DNA of 64,000 bases from Synaphobranchus kaupii (lineage: Eukaryota > Chordata > Actinopteri > Anguilliformes > Synaphobranchidae): positions 64,170,849-64,234,848 of the forward strand of contig CM056383.1 in the NCBI GenBank assembly GCA_029718625.1. Direction: 5' to 3'. The position numbers and the translations under genes were made by a program. Shown in pieces: positions 22,356 through 34,668 of the stretch; the first letter of the stretch is position 1, and each line of letters opens with the position of its first letter. Under the pieces are notes generated by a model. It was given only the letters and a program-made list of their open reading frames with translations, was not told the origin of the DNA and did no database searches.

Positions 22356-24547
22356 GCCGTCTCTTTTATGGCTTCTGTTCCACTTGCATTCTTGCCAAAT
22401 TTCTTTGGACAACCTTTCTTTCCTTGAGTGACCTCCAGAGTCCTGCCTCTCCTAACGCGGCCTCACTCATTTCCGTAGTGCTAGCTTATGACATCATTAC
22501 AGCCTTGTCAGTTTATCGCTCCAGACAATCCGTTATTATTTTATAAGCTAAACCGCTCATGGCCCGCCATTTAGTCCACCAGCACTGAGCATTATTCCTT
22601 AAAATGTAATTCCTTGAACATGAAAAACGACTTAGCGCACACTAGCTGACGTATGATGGATATCTCAGGACTGATTAAATATGAATAATTACTTTAACTG
22701 CGGTCATTAGAGGAAACTACCTGTGACACGTGTGTAGAACAAGGACTTTCCTGGTATAGTCGTGTAGCTTTGTTGTAGAATGGGGTACGGTATGTGTCAG
22801 ATACTTCAGAATCGACATAAACTGAACATTGGTACCAAACAATTAAGATTTGCAGAAAGTAGTGAAATTGGGCACTGGAAATATGCATTACATATCACAA
22901 ATAACACTTTTTTTAAACCTCAAAAGGCTCTGTGCTTTTTTTGTGTCTACAAACAGCTCCCATTTAATTCTACTGCAACTGAGAGCAGCAGATCCTTACA
23001 CAAGTGAATAGAGGTCTAAGGATGGCAATAATATCTGGATCAAATTTTTTATTTTTTTTCCAAACCCTGCATGCAGAAACGAGAGATGTCAAATGGCTTT
23101 TGCACAGTGTCTATGCATGCTATACAGCCTTTTGAAAAAGAACCAAAGACCGTGCCTGTTTATCCACCATGCAGTCAAAATTCATCTAAGGTCGTAACAA
23201 TTTCTTCCACCCCCACTGCAAATCAATACCCTCACAATGAGACAGTCAACAGGCTGCAGCTGCCTCTCTCCTCCCAATAAAATTCTGCTTCTGGATCTCG
23301 TCTCTCTGGCACACTTCCAAGGACACTTTATTGAATCGGAAAAAATAGAGGGAACTGAAGCTATATTTTAAAAGTGCAGAGGTGATTTTCATTGTTTGTT
23401 AATATATCCTTAAATGGTAGGACAGTGGAGACATTTCTAGGGCCTCTTTGGTTTTAGGATTTTATTTGTTGTTGTTGCTTGGTTTTCACTACATTAAGTG
23501 CAATTTAAAATATTTTCTTTTTGCAGCTGCTTGTCTGTTGACTATAGTCGAAGGCATTTAAGCGATGTAACTCAAGGCTGTGTCCGTCATATAATTGGTT
23601 GAACTGTTATACTGGATTTATATATTACTTGGATTAAGCAGAAGATGGATGCTGTTCATTTTAGTGCAGCGAAAAGATAAGGGCAATATTTCAGCTCATC
23701 AACCTGTCAAATCTTTCCATTTCAATACATCTGCCGTCTTCTCTCATGTGGAATCGCTGCCTTTTTTCTCCCCTGAAAACTATAAGGCAGAGTCCCACTC
23801 AAAAACAAATCAAATCCTTGTTAATGTCTGTGTTCTTATTTGAGATGCTGTATTTGCATTGATTGCCTAATTTTAAAAAATGTTGTGCAATGAATTTGTG
23901 CTTAGGGTGCTGCCACACATTCTTCTGCAAATAAAAGTGATAAAACCAGCAGGTGGTACATACATTAAAGAAATAATTAGCAAAATGGCAGTCTTTGTTT
24001 AAAAAGTGTTTTAAACCATGTATTTGCATTAGTGTTCCAGTGGGTTCCATAAAACCTGAAGACATCAATGCACAAAATTGTAAACCTGTTTTTATTTTTT
24101 CTCATGGAAACACCCAGGACAAAATTTTGAGGTTAAGAAGTTCTGCAAAGCTCTCTTAATGACCATAACTGATATCAATATGGTGTCATCAAAGCAAAGT
24201 TTGTTTCTGCATGGTTCATACAGGGTTCAAGGAATATTTAATTTTACTTTGAGAACTTATAAATTATGATGATGGATTGAGGTGCTAGAGCTATGCCTTG
24301 GCGTGATGTTCATCAGGATGGGAGCCAAGAAAATTCTAGTTTTCCATTCTTTCTTCTGGTACTAGTGAGAAAGGGCATGTCAATGACACAAAACATCAGG
24401 AGGGTATTTCACAAAGCTCCTTCATTTTGCGTGGTGAAATACCTCCCTGTTTTTATTTCCTTCTCGCCAGGGGTAGAACCAATTCAGAAAATAAACTGAA
24501 ATTCCTTTTGTTAATTGTACCAAAAAATACCATTGAACATTAAGTTA
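22356..24547 (+). other. Intronic sequence after the protocadherin exon
   Basis: The first 300 bases or so (22430-22720) are unusually high in complexity for the window and free of recognised repeats, which would fit a conserved intronic segment. No further exon was recognised. Confidence 0.45.
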
Positions 24548-25075
24548 TATTTATTAAGCACACGAGCAGACAAGGCAAAGGAACAGGGAAGGCTAGGGTG
24601 AAGGGCTGGAAACGGGGTTGGCAAAACTAAATGGGCTGGGCAGGAGAAGGGGCAGGAGCGAGCAGGAGCGGGAAGCAGGCTGGACAGGCTGGAGCAAGGA
24701 ACAGAGAAAAACCAAACAAACAGGTTAGCAGCGAAATGCAAACAGCCAGAATGGCCGGGGAATGTCTAGACGGGGCTGAGACAAGTAACAAACTGGCAGT
24801 GAGTGAATGAAGCTGGGGAGTTAAATAGAGTGAGGAACAGGTGAGAGTACTGATAGAATAATTAAGGTGCGTGCGGAATGTCCGCAGAGGGAGAGAGTGA
24901 TAGGCTAAATGATAAAGAGGAGAAACGAGGAACAAAACGGGGAAACCACGCCCAGCCTGCACAAACACAGAACAAGACACAGGGTGAACTGAAAAACACG
25001 ACATGAAACAAGAGGAATGGGTAAAACGGGAGAAACGAAAGGAAGGCGGACTGGAGGGAAACGGCGGATCTTACA
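24548..25075 (-). mobile_element. Solo LTR copy, minus orientation, 3' end truncated
   Basis: On the minus strand it starts TGTAAGATCCGCCGTTTCCC and shares internal blocks with the 12200-12792 copy ('acacagggtgaactgaaaaa', 'acggggttggcaaaactaaa'). The last 50-60 bases (the GACTGGACCC block) are missing beyond the AATAAA-like 'atatttattaag'. A 125-codon minus frame within it is chance coding in GC-rich LTR DNA. Confidence 0.7.
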
Positions 25076-25469
25076 GACCTAAATTGTTCTTGAATTTCCC
25101 AGAAACAGTTGAGCTTCCACAGTGGCTTAAACAGTATTTGCTTTATAAAATGGAGATGGTAATTCAGTCCTTGTACAAACCCATGCTCAAGGCACTAAGA
25201 ATATAAATACTGGAGTTGAGCAGAGGTGAAAACACCCCTGGGCCCAACTTCAATAATTTCAGCCCAACTTCAATAATTTCAGCTCAACCCAGAAACTGAC
25301 TTATGTAGTGCACTATCTATATTTGTTTTTCTTTGTTGTAATGCTTTGCTTGAACGTGACCAGCAACAGAACAGCAACATTCCCTTATATAGTAAAATAA
25401 CATTTGTAATTGTGTATATCACAACTATTTAAGATATGTGTTCCAGTTGATTCTGTATACTTTCGAAGA
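25076..25469. other. Noncoding DNA with a 20-bp duplication
   Basis: The unit 'cccaacttcaataatttcag' occurs twice in tandem at about 25242-25281. Nothing else was recognised. Confidence 0.6.
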
Positions 25470-25832
25470 GGGATGTCCAATGTTATCCGAAAAGTGCCAG
25501 TGTGGGTGCATGTTTTTGTTTTAGCCCAGCACTACGACACCTGATTCATCTAATTAACTAACCATGATCTTCAGAATCAGGGCCGAGTCCGAATCAGCTC
25601 ACTTGCCTACTATTGAGTATGGTACTTGTGTATACTTTTAAAAATAAAAGCTGTTATGTATGCAAAATTTCTGCATACTATTCAGGAAACAAATGAACAC
25701 TTTGGTCCCTAAAATATGACATGCAGTATTCCATCAACAAATCTCAGATGGCTGCGGGAAGGTCTTTGTGTAATGGTCAAGGCTATTTTAAGTAAATTTT
25801 ATTTTTATTATTGTTTATTTTTGTAATAAAAC

Positions 25833-25911
<79 letters not shown>

Positions 25912-26725
25912 AGGGAGAAAGATAGAGATCGCTAGCTGGCGAGCTAGCTAGCAAGAAAGACAGATATATCTAGAACAAATAATAATTATCAGTGTAATGA
26001 CATAAGTATAAAGAATAGGCTATATGGCAAATACGTGTTTGATGTATTGTATATTGCCGTTGTTTCTCTTCATCAAACATTTGTAGCTGCACGAGCTGAC
26101 TTAGAGAACAAAGCTGTTAGCCTACCCCGCCCTCAACATAGTGGACTTGTGCGACCCAGCGACCGAGTCGTTCTCCGTGTGAACACGGCGTTAGTCTTGC
26201 ATTTTTCTATGTTGTTGGTTTTATTACGCCTTGGTGATTTGGTATAGGCCTCTTGTACGTGGTTTTTGTAAAACAGTTGTTATACGTTAAGATTATGCTA
26301 TATATGTTAAGGATTGTGCATTTCATTCAATAGAGAAAGATGGCTGTGGGAAATTTAAATATCAGTGATGCCAGGACTGCGTTGACATGTATGTGGTTTT
26401 TATGGTACATTGTTAAAACTGAACTCACACTGCTTGCAGAATAGCTTTGAAATGGCTTATTGTCGCTCCTGACTGAATTGGAGAGTAAAATCCACAGGTG
26501 CGGGACGATTTATGACATTCCCATAGAACGGTTAGAATGGTATGGTGGTATATATGGTCACATACTAAAAAAATATGCACTAAACAGTATGCAGTATGCT
26601 TAGTACACAGTACATACTTTGAGGACACAGTAGTTAGGAGGCTGATTCTGAGACAGCCAAGGTGTCGCTGGGCTAAAACAAAAACCTGCACCCATATCCC
26701 TTTTTCGGATAAGATTGGACACCCC
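25470..26725. mobile_element. hAT-like non-autonomous element, 1.26 kb
   Basis: The left end (GGGATGTCCAATGTTATCCG, then 'gtgcatgtttttgttttagc') is matched in inverted form at the right end ('ttcggataagattggacacccc', with 'gggctaaaacaaaaacctgc'), giving terminal repeats of about 60 bp. The 'ggtgtccaatcttatccg' end is typical of fish hAT-type MITEs. The inside holds a second inverted pair ('tgattctgagac' / 'cagaatcagggc'), a long (TA)n and no transposase. Confidence 0.65.
25841..25909. repeat. (TA)n microsatellite
   Basis: A nearly pure TA run of about 69 bases lies inside the hAT-like element. Confidence 0.97.
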
Positions 26726-27835
26726 AGCTGCAGGATCACAGTAGATCAAAATTATTTTTCTTCAGCTTTGCACTCTTGAAATCTCTTGTATCCTGTTGCG
26801 GCCAAGTGTTCTTGTGGTTGATTATCACTACATTAAGCGCTATTTTAAAGTTGATTAATTATGCTTTCCAAATTCGGAACAGTGCATTAATTAAGGGGAG
26901 ATATATTAGAAGCTTTATATTAATTGGTGATTAATTGATGTACAGATTTGCCTGCAGCCCAGACTAATCTGGGAAAGCATTCATCAGCAGCTGTATATCG
27001 GAAGTGTGTTTATCCTTTCATATGATACCTGTGAGAATGCAAGAAAAAAAGAGAGGAAGACCATTGGAATGCCGTGACTGTTATGGCTGACCCCACATAA
27101 TTGGCTTTAATGTGTGTTGTAATATATAGTTGTATATGCAAGGGCGTCTTTCTTTTGAAAAGTGGTGGGGACACTTTTTTCAGATAAAAAAAAAAACAAC
27201 ATTCAGTGGAACTAAGTAACTAGGATTAGTTGCATGTTTCCACCTATCTCATCAAAAAAACATCAGCTATCAGAATACACAATTAATGTCTTTTAAGTGT
27301 AAAAAAAATGTATTCATTTGAACAGTTTAACATGTTTTCAGAATGTACATTGTTATGTAGTGTGATGTGACTGCCTCAAGGGTTGTGCTAACATAATGGC
27401 CGACAGCTTTGCTGACAAACGCACCCACTGTACAGAAGAAAGACAAAATCTATATTCTAACACTGTGTGAATCAATGAAATGTCTTCCTGTAGTCACCCT
27501 TATCTTAATGTAACTTGTTTGATAGTGTGCGCGTGTTGCCCAAACCAAAGTGCCACTGATTAATGCTGCTTAAGTCAGATACTTCTCTCCATATGCCTGC
27601 CCAGTCCAACTTTGGAATTCCTTAAACATTATAGCTAAATAAGTTGCAAAAATTGGTCTTGTCACTAAACCAACCATATATTCAATTGTGGCAGTATAGA
27701 CAGAAGAAAAACAAGAGGAAAACTGATGTGCCAATATATGGGTATTAGAAAGAGATTTAATATTCCACCCATACCAACCAGGTTCCAGTGGTTTGGTGGA
27801 AAAGACTAATAAAACCATCAAAGGGATAGTTTGCT
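26726..27835. other. AT-rich noncoding DNA
   Basis: No exon or repeat family was recognised apart from homopolymer A runs near 27186. Confidence 0.5.
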
Positions 27836-28520
27836 TGATTTGCATTTATATAGAGAATAAAGTAATATTTTTTCTATATTTGGTCGCATATCCTTTGCAT
27901 TCCCTGACCTCCTGATGTCTGTGACCCAACAACATCAAAAGACTCTTGATATCTTATTTCCTGGTACTCTTACAAGCGATACTATAATGTCTCTGCATTT
28001 GAATGGATCTCTATGGGAATTGGGGGGTGGGACTAGATTAAGCTGTAAATTACATTGGAACAGTATGGAACACATGGTTGGCTAAATGGCTCTAAGTCAT
28101 CAAGGGTCTGACGTATCAAACAAGCCTTTAACCAGAAATACAGTAGATATGGATGGATAACATCAAGGGTTTCTTCTGACTTATTTTTCCATAGAGTTCA
28201 ATAGGAAAATTTGTCAGGAGAAACAACCCTTAAAGTGATCCATCCATGTCTAGTCTATATCTGGCAGCAGAGTGATGGTTTGAGGCTCGTTTGATACCCC
28301 AGACCATTGATGATTTACAGCCATTTTACCAATCATGTATTCCATACTGTTCCAGCATAATTTACAGCTAAATCTAGTCCCACCCCCCAATTCACATACA
28401 GATCGGGGTCACAGACATCAGGAAGTCATGGCATGCAAAGGATATGTGACCAAATGTTAAAAAATATTACTTTATTCTATATATAAATGCAAGGGTGCCA
28501 ATAATTGTGGAATAATTGTG
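27836..28520. mobile_element. Foldback Tc1-type element, second copy without outer ends
   Basis: Both palindromic arms of the 2619-3764 element are present ('gatgtctgtgacccaacaac' left; 'ggtcacagacatcaggaagt' right), around the same 'ttccatagagttcaatagg' loop. The left arm starts just inside the inner 'ggcacccctg' repeat and the right arm ends at it, so the outer terminal segments of about 200 bp are missing. A block of about 50 bp is also missing in the right arm near 28405. Confidence 0.85.
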
Positions 28521-28539
28521 GAATTGTGGAATAATTGTG

Positions 28540-28579
<40 letters not shown>
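28500..28579. repeat. 'ataattgtgga' tandem plus (TA)n
   Basis: Four degenerate copies of 'aataattgtgg' derived from the element end run into a (TA)n tract at 28542-28579. Confidence 0.9.
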
Positions 28580-28582
<3 letters not shown>

Positions 28583-28961
28583 TTTTAGTGTAGTTTTTAC
28601 TTTAGTTTCTTCTGGCCATTTACAAATATATGGTGCTGTATTTGTCAGCCAAAGCACAATGTTGAGTTGACTCTTTCAAAGAAAATCTGAATGTCATTTT
28701 AATTTCCCAAAAAAGTACTAAGTATCCATTTAGGCATGGTAAAGAAGTGCCTTTGAAATTAGCTTTAAGAGTATCAGAGTCACAAGAACAAATTGTTTTG
28801 AAGTATTGAAAAATTATGAATGCGCTGGATGAAAGTCTGGTGCTCCTTTTGTCATTGAGTTTTATTTTATAATTAGTTTGTCATGGTTGTTGTGCTACCC
28901 TGCAGTTGAGTGCGGTAAATATATTACATGTACATTTATATTAATTTATGTGAGGTTTCCT
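28580..28961. other. Noncoding DNA, nothing recognised
   Basis: AT-rich sequence with no exon signature. Confidence 0.5.
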
Positions 28962-29904
28962 TAAAGCTGGAGTTAGCAACTGTTTTTAGAAAAATATTGG
29001 GGAATGGTCATGCTTAGATGGTCGAAATTATAGGAAGACCTGTTATGTGAGAAAACCAGTACCATAAACTGTATTTATACCCTCAAATTCGGCATTCTAA
29101 AATAAATTTGGTCCTAATTTTTGGTTTCAAAACAAAGTGGCTCATGACGTAATGCAGACAAAGATATAGGCTCACATCGCAAACCAATCAACAATGAGAT
29201 TGACCTTGCGCTCACATAAGGCCAGCTAGATACAAAGGTTGAGGAGGAAACAATGGCGGACAAGTGACCCGCTCGTTGCATCGCCGGCACTATTTCACGC
29301 AAAGAAAAAGAAAAGAGAATTAGATAAAGCCCATTCGGAAACTGGAGTAAACATAGCTGCTCATTTTAGAAAGTGATTAGATGTTCGGAAGATGTTTGGT
29401 TTGAAGATAGACGTGGAGCTCACATTGTTTCTACTGGACAGGTAGGTCAAAAGTTTCAACACTAATTAACCTGGACTTTCTGCTTGCCAGCCAATTATAA
29501 TTAGTCCACCTATAACATATGCTCGGGAATGTCCATTGGATCTGCAGCTACAAAATTTACCATCGTTCTTCACCGGAGTTGAAGATGTCGGGACTCGGAA
29601 CTGATCTAGGACTGCAGGCAATCTTCAAAAGGCCACCAGGGAAGGGGAAGGAGAAGATAATGCGGCTGAGTGAGGCGATGACGGTTGTTTTACCTAGACT
29701 CTTGTAGCTGACATTTTTACTGTAACGTTAGCTATTCCAGTCTGTAATCCTGTAATCATATCTAGAAACTTTGATGCACATTCACGACGAGGTCTGTGGA
29801 AGCAGTGGGATGGGGGTTGTATCTCTTTCTCTGTCGGCACAGCCAATTTTGAAATGTTTTGACAACAAATGCGACCATTGAGAAAGTTGCATACTCCAGC
29901 TTTA
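28962..29904. mobile_element. Non-autonomous TIR element, 943 bp
   Basis: The ends are TAAAGCTGGAGTTAGCAACT and, reverse-complemented on the right, TAAAGCTGGAGTATGCAACT, giving about 20 bp of inverted repeat. The interior contains 'gaaacaatggcggacaagtg', also familiar from fish repeats. No transposase frame or clear target duplication was found. Confidence 0.65.
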
Positions 29905-30907
29905 GAGTTTGCATATATGAATTAATAATGATACATCTAGTTTGAGTTTGTGATTTTACATGGAGTAGTATCTTACAGAGCACAGAAGGACAAAATGATC
30001 TCACACATTAAGGCTTATAGTAAATCAAAGAAACACATACCTATGTTAAGTCGTGCTTCGTGCTTTTGTGATGTAACTTACTACATTTGACTTTGTAGTT
30101 ACAGAAAATTTCAAAACACAAGCTACACAAAACTATCAAACAAGTTACATTATTCCTGTTTCAAATGATGAAAAAATGGATGAGTGAAACTGTGATGAAA
30201 GCCATTTGAAGTCACCATCTGCACCATATCTGTAAGCACCCATTTTGATGCAGTCCTCAAAGACTGTGTTTGGACATAGATGATCGACAAGCATCTTGCG
30301 TCAATGCAGGTTTCGAGTGGATATTGTTAGCAACTTATGAACGCTTGTATTGCAGGGAACAATGTTGGGAAACAGGTGTGTAACTGATGGACTATCAGTG
30401 TCAACATTAGTAATGACCCCATTCATACCAAATCGATGCCAGGTAATTGTTGGAAAAATGGCACTATTGTCCATGAGGATTGTTTGAATTTCAATGAACA
30501 TTTGTAGCAGTTATATTTCTAAATATTCTTCCCATAAATGCCATCCATTACAGTCCATAAAAGCATCTCAGGGAATTTACAGAAGCATGTGCTCCAATGA
30601 CTGACAGTGGGAAACAATAGTTAATGCTTGTCGTCCCTGATATTTCGTTTAGGAGTTACATATTTTCCGATGGGCTGTAATATTACAATAATCAGAACTG
30701 TCATGCACAAGTCACAAAAAAATATAATGGCACCAAATATTTTTATGCTCTAATAAATTGATATATTAAAATGTATCTCTTTCATCAAGATGAAAATGAT
30801 AAGTGAGTCATCAAACAAATACGTGTTTCAGCTGACATCATACTGTGAGTGCTTTAACGGAATAATCAACAGCTCATCAGCCTTTGTGGTACCAGGGTGC
30901 CAAGATT
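29905..30907. other. AT-rich noncoding DNA
   Basis: No exon or repeat signature was recognised. Confidence 0.5.
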
Positions 30908-31385
30908 TACATTACAATTATTTGGCAGACGCTTTAATCCAGAGCGACGTACAATAAGTGCATATTGAAGCTCATTGACGCGACTACAAAGCAGATGCAA
31001 CAAAACACAACTTTCTCACAACGTAGGAGCTATCCCTAGTAATGAACATGAATAGCACACACAGTCAGCTATACATTCTGTACTATAAAATAGCACAAAA
31101 CACAAGTTAAATAGAAAAGCAAAAGTGCTATAGAATTGGCCCCATATAGGTAGATTAGTCGATGTGGAGACTGAAAAGGTGCGTTTTCAGACCACGACGG
31201 AAAACAGACAGTGTTTCAGCTGAGCGCAGCGGAGTGGGGAGCTTGTTCCACCACTGGGGAGCTAGGGTGGAAAAGCTCCGCAGTCGGGACGAGCGGGAGC
31301 CTTTAACACGGAGGGAGGGAAGTGCAAGTCGCCCTGCAGCAGCAGAGCGAAGTGATCGAGCAGGAGCGTAGTGCTGGATTAAGTC
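30908..31385 (-). repeat. Dispersed fish repeat with L2-like end
   Basis: It opens with 'tttacattacaattatttggcagacgctttaatccagagcgac', the reverse complement of the 'gtcgctctggataaaagcgtctg..aaatg' tail shared by SINEs and L2-type elements. It continues with a GC-rich body ('gtggggagcttgttccaccactgggg', 'ggtggaaaagctccgcagtc') common as an interspersed fish repeat. The class is uncertain. Confidence 0.55.
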
Positions 31386-31404
31386 CTGACCTGACCTTTT
31401 GGCC

Positions 31405-31417
31405 GGGGGGGGGGGGG
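31405..31417. repeat. Poly-G tract (13 G)
   Basis: Uninterrupted G run immediately after the dispersed repeat. Confidence 0.9.
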
Positions 31418-33996
31418 TTTTCCTTCATTTTAGTGCCGATGTTTTATTCCTACAGCTTTTCTTTTTTCCATTCTGGAATCAATGCTTCTAATTATTTTTT
31501 AGGTGTTAACATCTGTTGTGAGCAGTCTTTGTGACCATAGACCAAAACAGGTACCATATGTGCAATTGTCATTCGCTATCATACTACCGCGTCTGCCCAT
31601 TCTCTTCTAATATAATCCTATAAACTGAATCTGCTATTTTGCCAACAGACCTCTTTACCAGACCTCTACAGCAGTTTTTTTCTGATTCCTTTCAGTTATT
31701 TAATTTGCATAACAGAGGTAAATAGTAAAACGGAGATTGTCTCTGATAGTTAAACTACATTTTCTCCTGTGTTTGTCCTCAAAATTGATTCCAAAGGCAG
31801 TTGAATTGTTTCCTACTGAACAGGAAATGGATTCAGAATAACGTAATGCACGTGTTGAGTGATAACATTATGTACTCTGGACCTTCTTAATGTTACAAAC
31901 TTATGCATAGCTTGAATTAATCTGGGGGTACGGGTGTGGGTGGTGGGGGGGGGGGGGGGGGGGGTGCATTACCATTTCTGGAGAGCTGGTGTGCATGTTG
32001 ATTTTTGTTTTCACCAATTAACATGGCTCAATTAGGTACTTAGCTGTACACACCAATGCCGGTTCACTCATGGAGTAGCTCACTGTTGTAAATGTGTCAG
32101 GGACAGAAGAACAATGTTCATGTCATATATACAGTACATGTATGTAATAAAATATGTGGTCAAATAATTGAGAGATGGACATTTCATCACATGTACTCAA
32201 CAGTATCTCCAAGTATACATGGGCTTAGGTTTGGACCAGTCTCTACTGATTAACTTTCTGATGTGACAGGCTAAGTTATCATGGTCAAATCAGGACCTGT
32301 ATTATTGTGGCATTAATTATAGAATGATCAATTAATAAATCAAGCCATTCAGCTTTATTTTTGCACAGGTACATTTACACACAGGTCACACATTGCTTCA
32401 CGATTCATGTTTTCTAGATGGAATCAGAAAATCTGAACCATTGAGCCAATGGAAACGGCTGGAAAATGATTACATGACCCCTTAAAAAGCAATGAAATCA
32501 GTTGACTCCTCCTTTAAACAGTGCAACAGTGTTGTAAGGCTTTTGTTTTTTTTGTTTTAATTCAGTACAAAGCGAAAAAAAGAACCTGAAGTAAGATGTA
32601 GACACGCGTCGACATTGACACTTGTGTATAGTAGCCATATATTCCATTGACTTAATTATAAGTGAAAATATATGTTGGATAAAAAAGAATCACCTCTTTT
32701 GAAACAGTGACACTTAATTAGACATAATGAATTTGTATTTTTGCACCTCCAATGTAGTAAGTAAGCTTTTTCTTTCAAGCTTAACAGTGTGCCCTTTGGA
32801 GTGAATATTTGCAAGACTAATCATACATAAATCAGGTTATGTCATATCTTCAACCATACTTAAAACATTGGTACTATACTGAAATGCAGTTAAAATGTAT
32901 TCATACTCAGATATGTTTTGGTGTAAAAATCAAATAGAGAAGGGAACAGACAGAAGAATGCCAGCTGGTTTGGTGTTTTCCCACCCCACAAACCCCTGCA
33001 CATCCTGCCAACAATATCACAAATATCATTGTCGCTGCCCCCCCCCCCCTCTACTCTGCGGAAAAAAGCTAATTATTGGGCTTTAGCAAGTCTTTCATTC
33101 ACGATCATACTTAAAAGGGCTTCACGGGGTAAGAGTCTGTATTCTTATACTGTATGCTTCAGCATAGCGGGTAGATCTCATTACAAGTGCAATTCTGCCT
33201 TCTATTAGACGGCTTTAAGCCCAACAGTATTTCCCTGTCAGGCTGTCTTAGAAATGCTTTGTGGCCCCTGTTCGCAAATAGGATTTGTTGACTCAGTGAA
33301 AGGCTTCTTCAGTCGGTAAAACACTCCAGTTCATTGGACGACAAAAGGAGTGAATTAATCAAGACACACCTGACAATTTGCCCTTGTGTGTGTGCGGTAC
33401 TGCCTTGGAAATGAAAAGCAAGTGTGAGGGCAAATGAGTTGACCACTGTAGGCCCTTTATAATAGGAACCGTGTGACCACTGCAGCCAGAAAACACAATT
33501 AGCTCAAAGCGCACACAACCCACGCCAGCCTATGATTGTTTGTAAAAGGAATGAGCGGCTGCATTTCATTGAAAGTAAATGGGCTTGCGGTCACTGAAAT
33601 CCCTTCTTTTTTTTAAGCAATCAAAACTCTAGCCGGTATCCATTATGAACTATTCCAATGTTGGTTAAAAAGGGGCTTAAATGCGATCTGTTTAGATTTT
33701 TCTGTGTAGATAATAAAGCGTTGGAGACCACAGTTTGTGCTGGTTTGCTGAAATTTGCATATGTATTAAAAAGGAAGAATGTGACGTGTTACCGTCAGCG
33801 GAGGATGACTGTTAGTTGTGACAAATTGTGAGTGCTTTGTGAATTCCTGTTACAATGATCTGGTTCAATTGCTTCATCTGAGTTTCAATTAACTCTTATG
33901 CACAACTGATGGATGAAATGCGCTGTGTCCTGTAAAATAGGAAAATTTACGATCGTGGTTAGTTGGTATTGCAGGGGCGGGACAAATCAGTCGTCC
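31418..33996. other. Noncoding DNA, partly high-complexity; includes a 20-G run
   Basis: A run of 20 G is at 31945-31964 and 9 C at 33040. From about 33100 to 33760 the sequence is high in complexity and free of recognised repeats, the sort of stretch that can be a conserved noncoding element near developmental genes. No splice-bounded frame was found. Confidence 0.4.
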
Positions 33997-34116
33997 GGGT
34001 TGTGTAGCGGTGATTCGGGTTGTGTAGCGGTGATTCAGACTGTGTAGCGGTGATTCAGGTTGTGTAGCGGTGATTCGGGTTGTGTAGCGGTGATTCGGGT
34101 TGTGTAGCGGTGATTC
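33997..34116. repeat. Minisatellite: six copies of a 20-bp unit
   Basis: The unit GGGTTGTGTAGCGGTGATTC is repeated six times head to tail. Copies 3 and 4 begin AGAC and AGGT instead of GGGT; the other four are identical. Confidence 0.97.
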
Positions 34117-34415
34117 TCAAGTAGTTTCTAGACAGAGGGGGAACCAAATTGCGAGAAAAATGGAAAAAATGTAATTTCACTGCGCTTAAAAAACTTAGTT
34201 TGAAGTTTTTGTAATTAGGGTGTGTATGGTGTACATGTTGTGCCACTGGACAACATAATTTGAATTTAGTCGATCTGAATTTGCATTTCATCGTTTGAAA
34301 TTGCATATAAAGTTTTTGAAATTGAATTTTGATTACGCTGAATTTGTTTTTAATAATTAGAACTTGTATGAAATGTTTGAGAACTGAATGATGTGATTTG
34401 AATCTGAATTCAATT
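34117..34415. other. Noncoding DNA, nothing recognised
   Basis: AT-rich sequence with several 'tttgaaattg' motifs and no recognised element. Confidence 0.45.
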
Positions 34416-34668
34416 CAGGCTCATTTCATACCTCAGACCCTTCATGACGTACTGCCATTTAGCCAACCATGGGTTCCATATTGCGTAATTTACAGCTTAG
34501 TCCCCCTGACTCCATAGAGATCCATTCAAATGCAGAGAGAGAGGTTATAGTATCGCTTATAGAGTTCCTGAAAATATTTCGATGCTGTTGTGTCACAGAC
34601 ATCAGGACGTCCATGGCATGCAAAGAATATACAACCAAATATTAAATGTGATGACTTTATTTAGGTTT
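34416..34668. mobile_element. Single arm of the foldback element
   Basis: It matches only the right arm of the 2619-3764 element: 'ggctcatttcatacctcaga', 'ccaaccatgggttcc', 'atagagatccattcaaatgc', 'gtgtcacagacatcagga' and 'ccaaatattaaa' appear in order. The complementary left arm is absent, and divergence is higher than in the other copies. Confidence 0.8.

Noticed and set aside
22083..22412. 109-codon minus-strand frame over the protocadherin exon
   Set aside because: It is antisense to the exon and to the (CT)n tract (read as repeated Arg-Glu).
24627..25004. 125-codon open frame on the minus strand
   Set aside because: It lies within the solo LTR, and its proline/serine/leucine-rich product reflects the CT-rich LTR sequence.
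33997..34116. CRISPR-like array
   Set aside because: The 20-bp units are directly adjacent with no spacers, in a vertebrate genome; it is a minisatellite.
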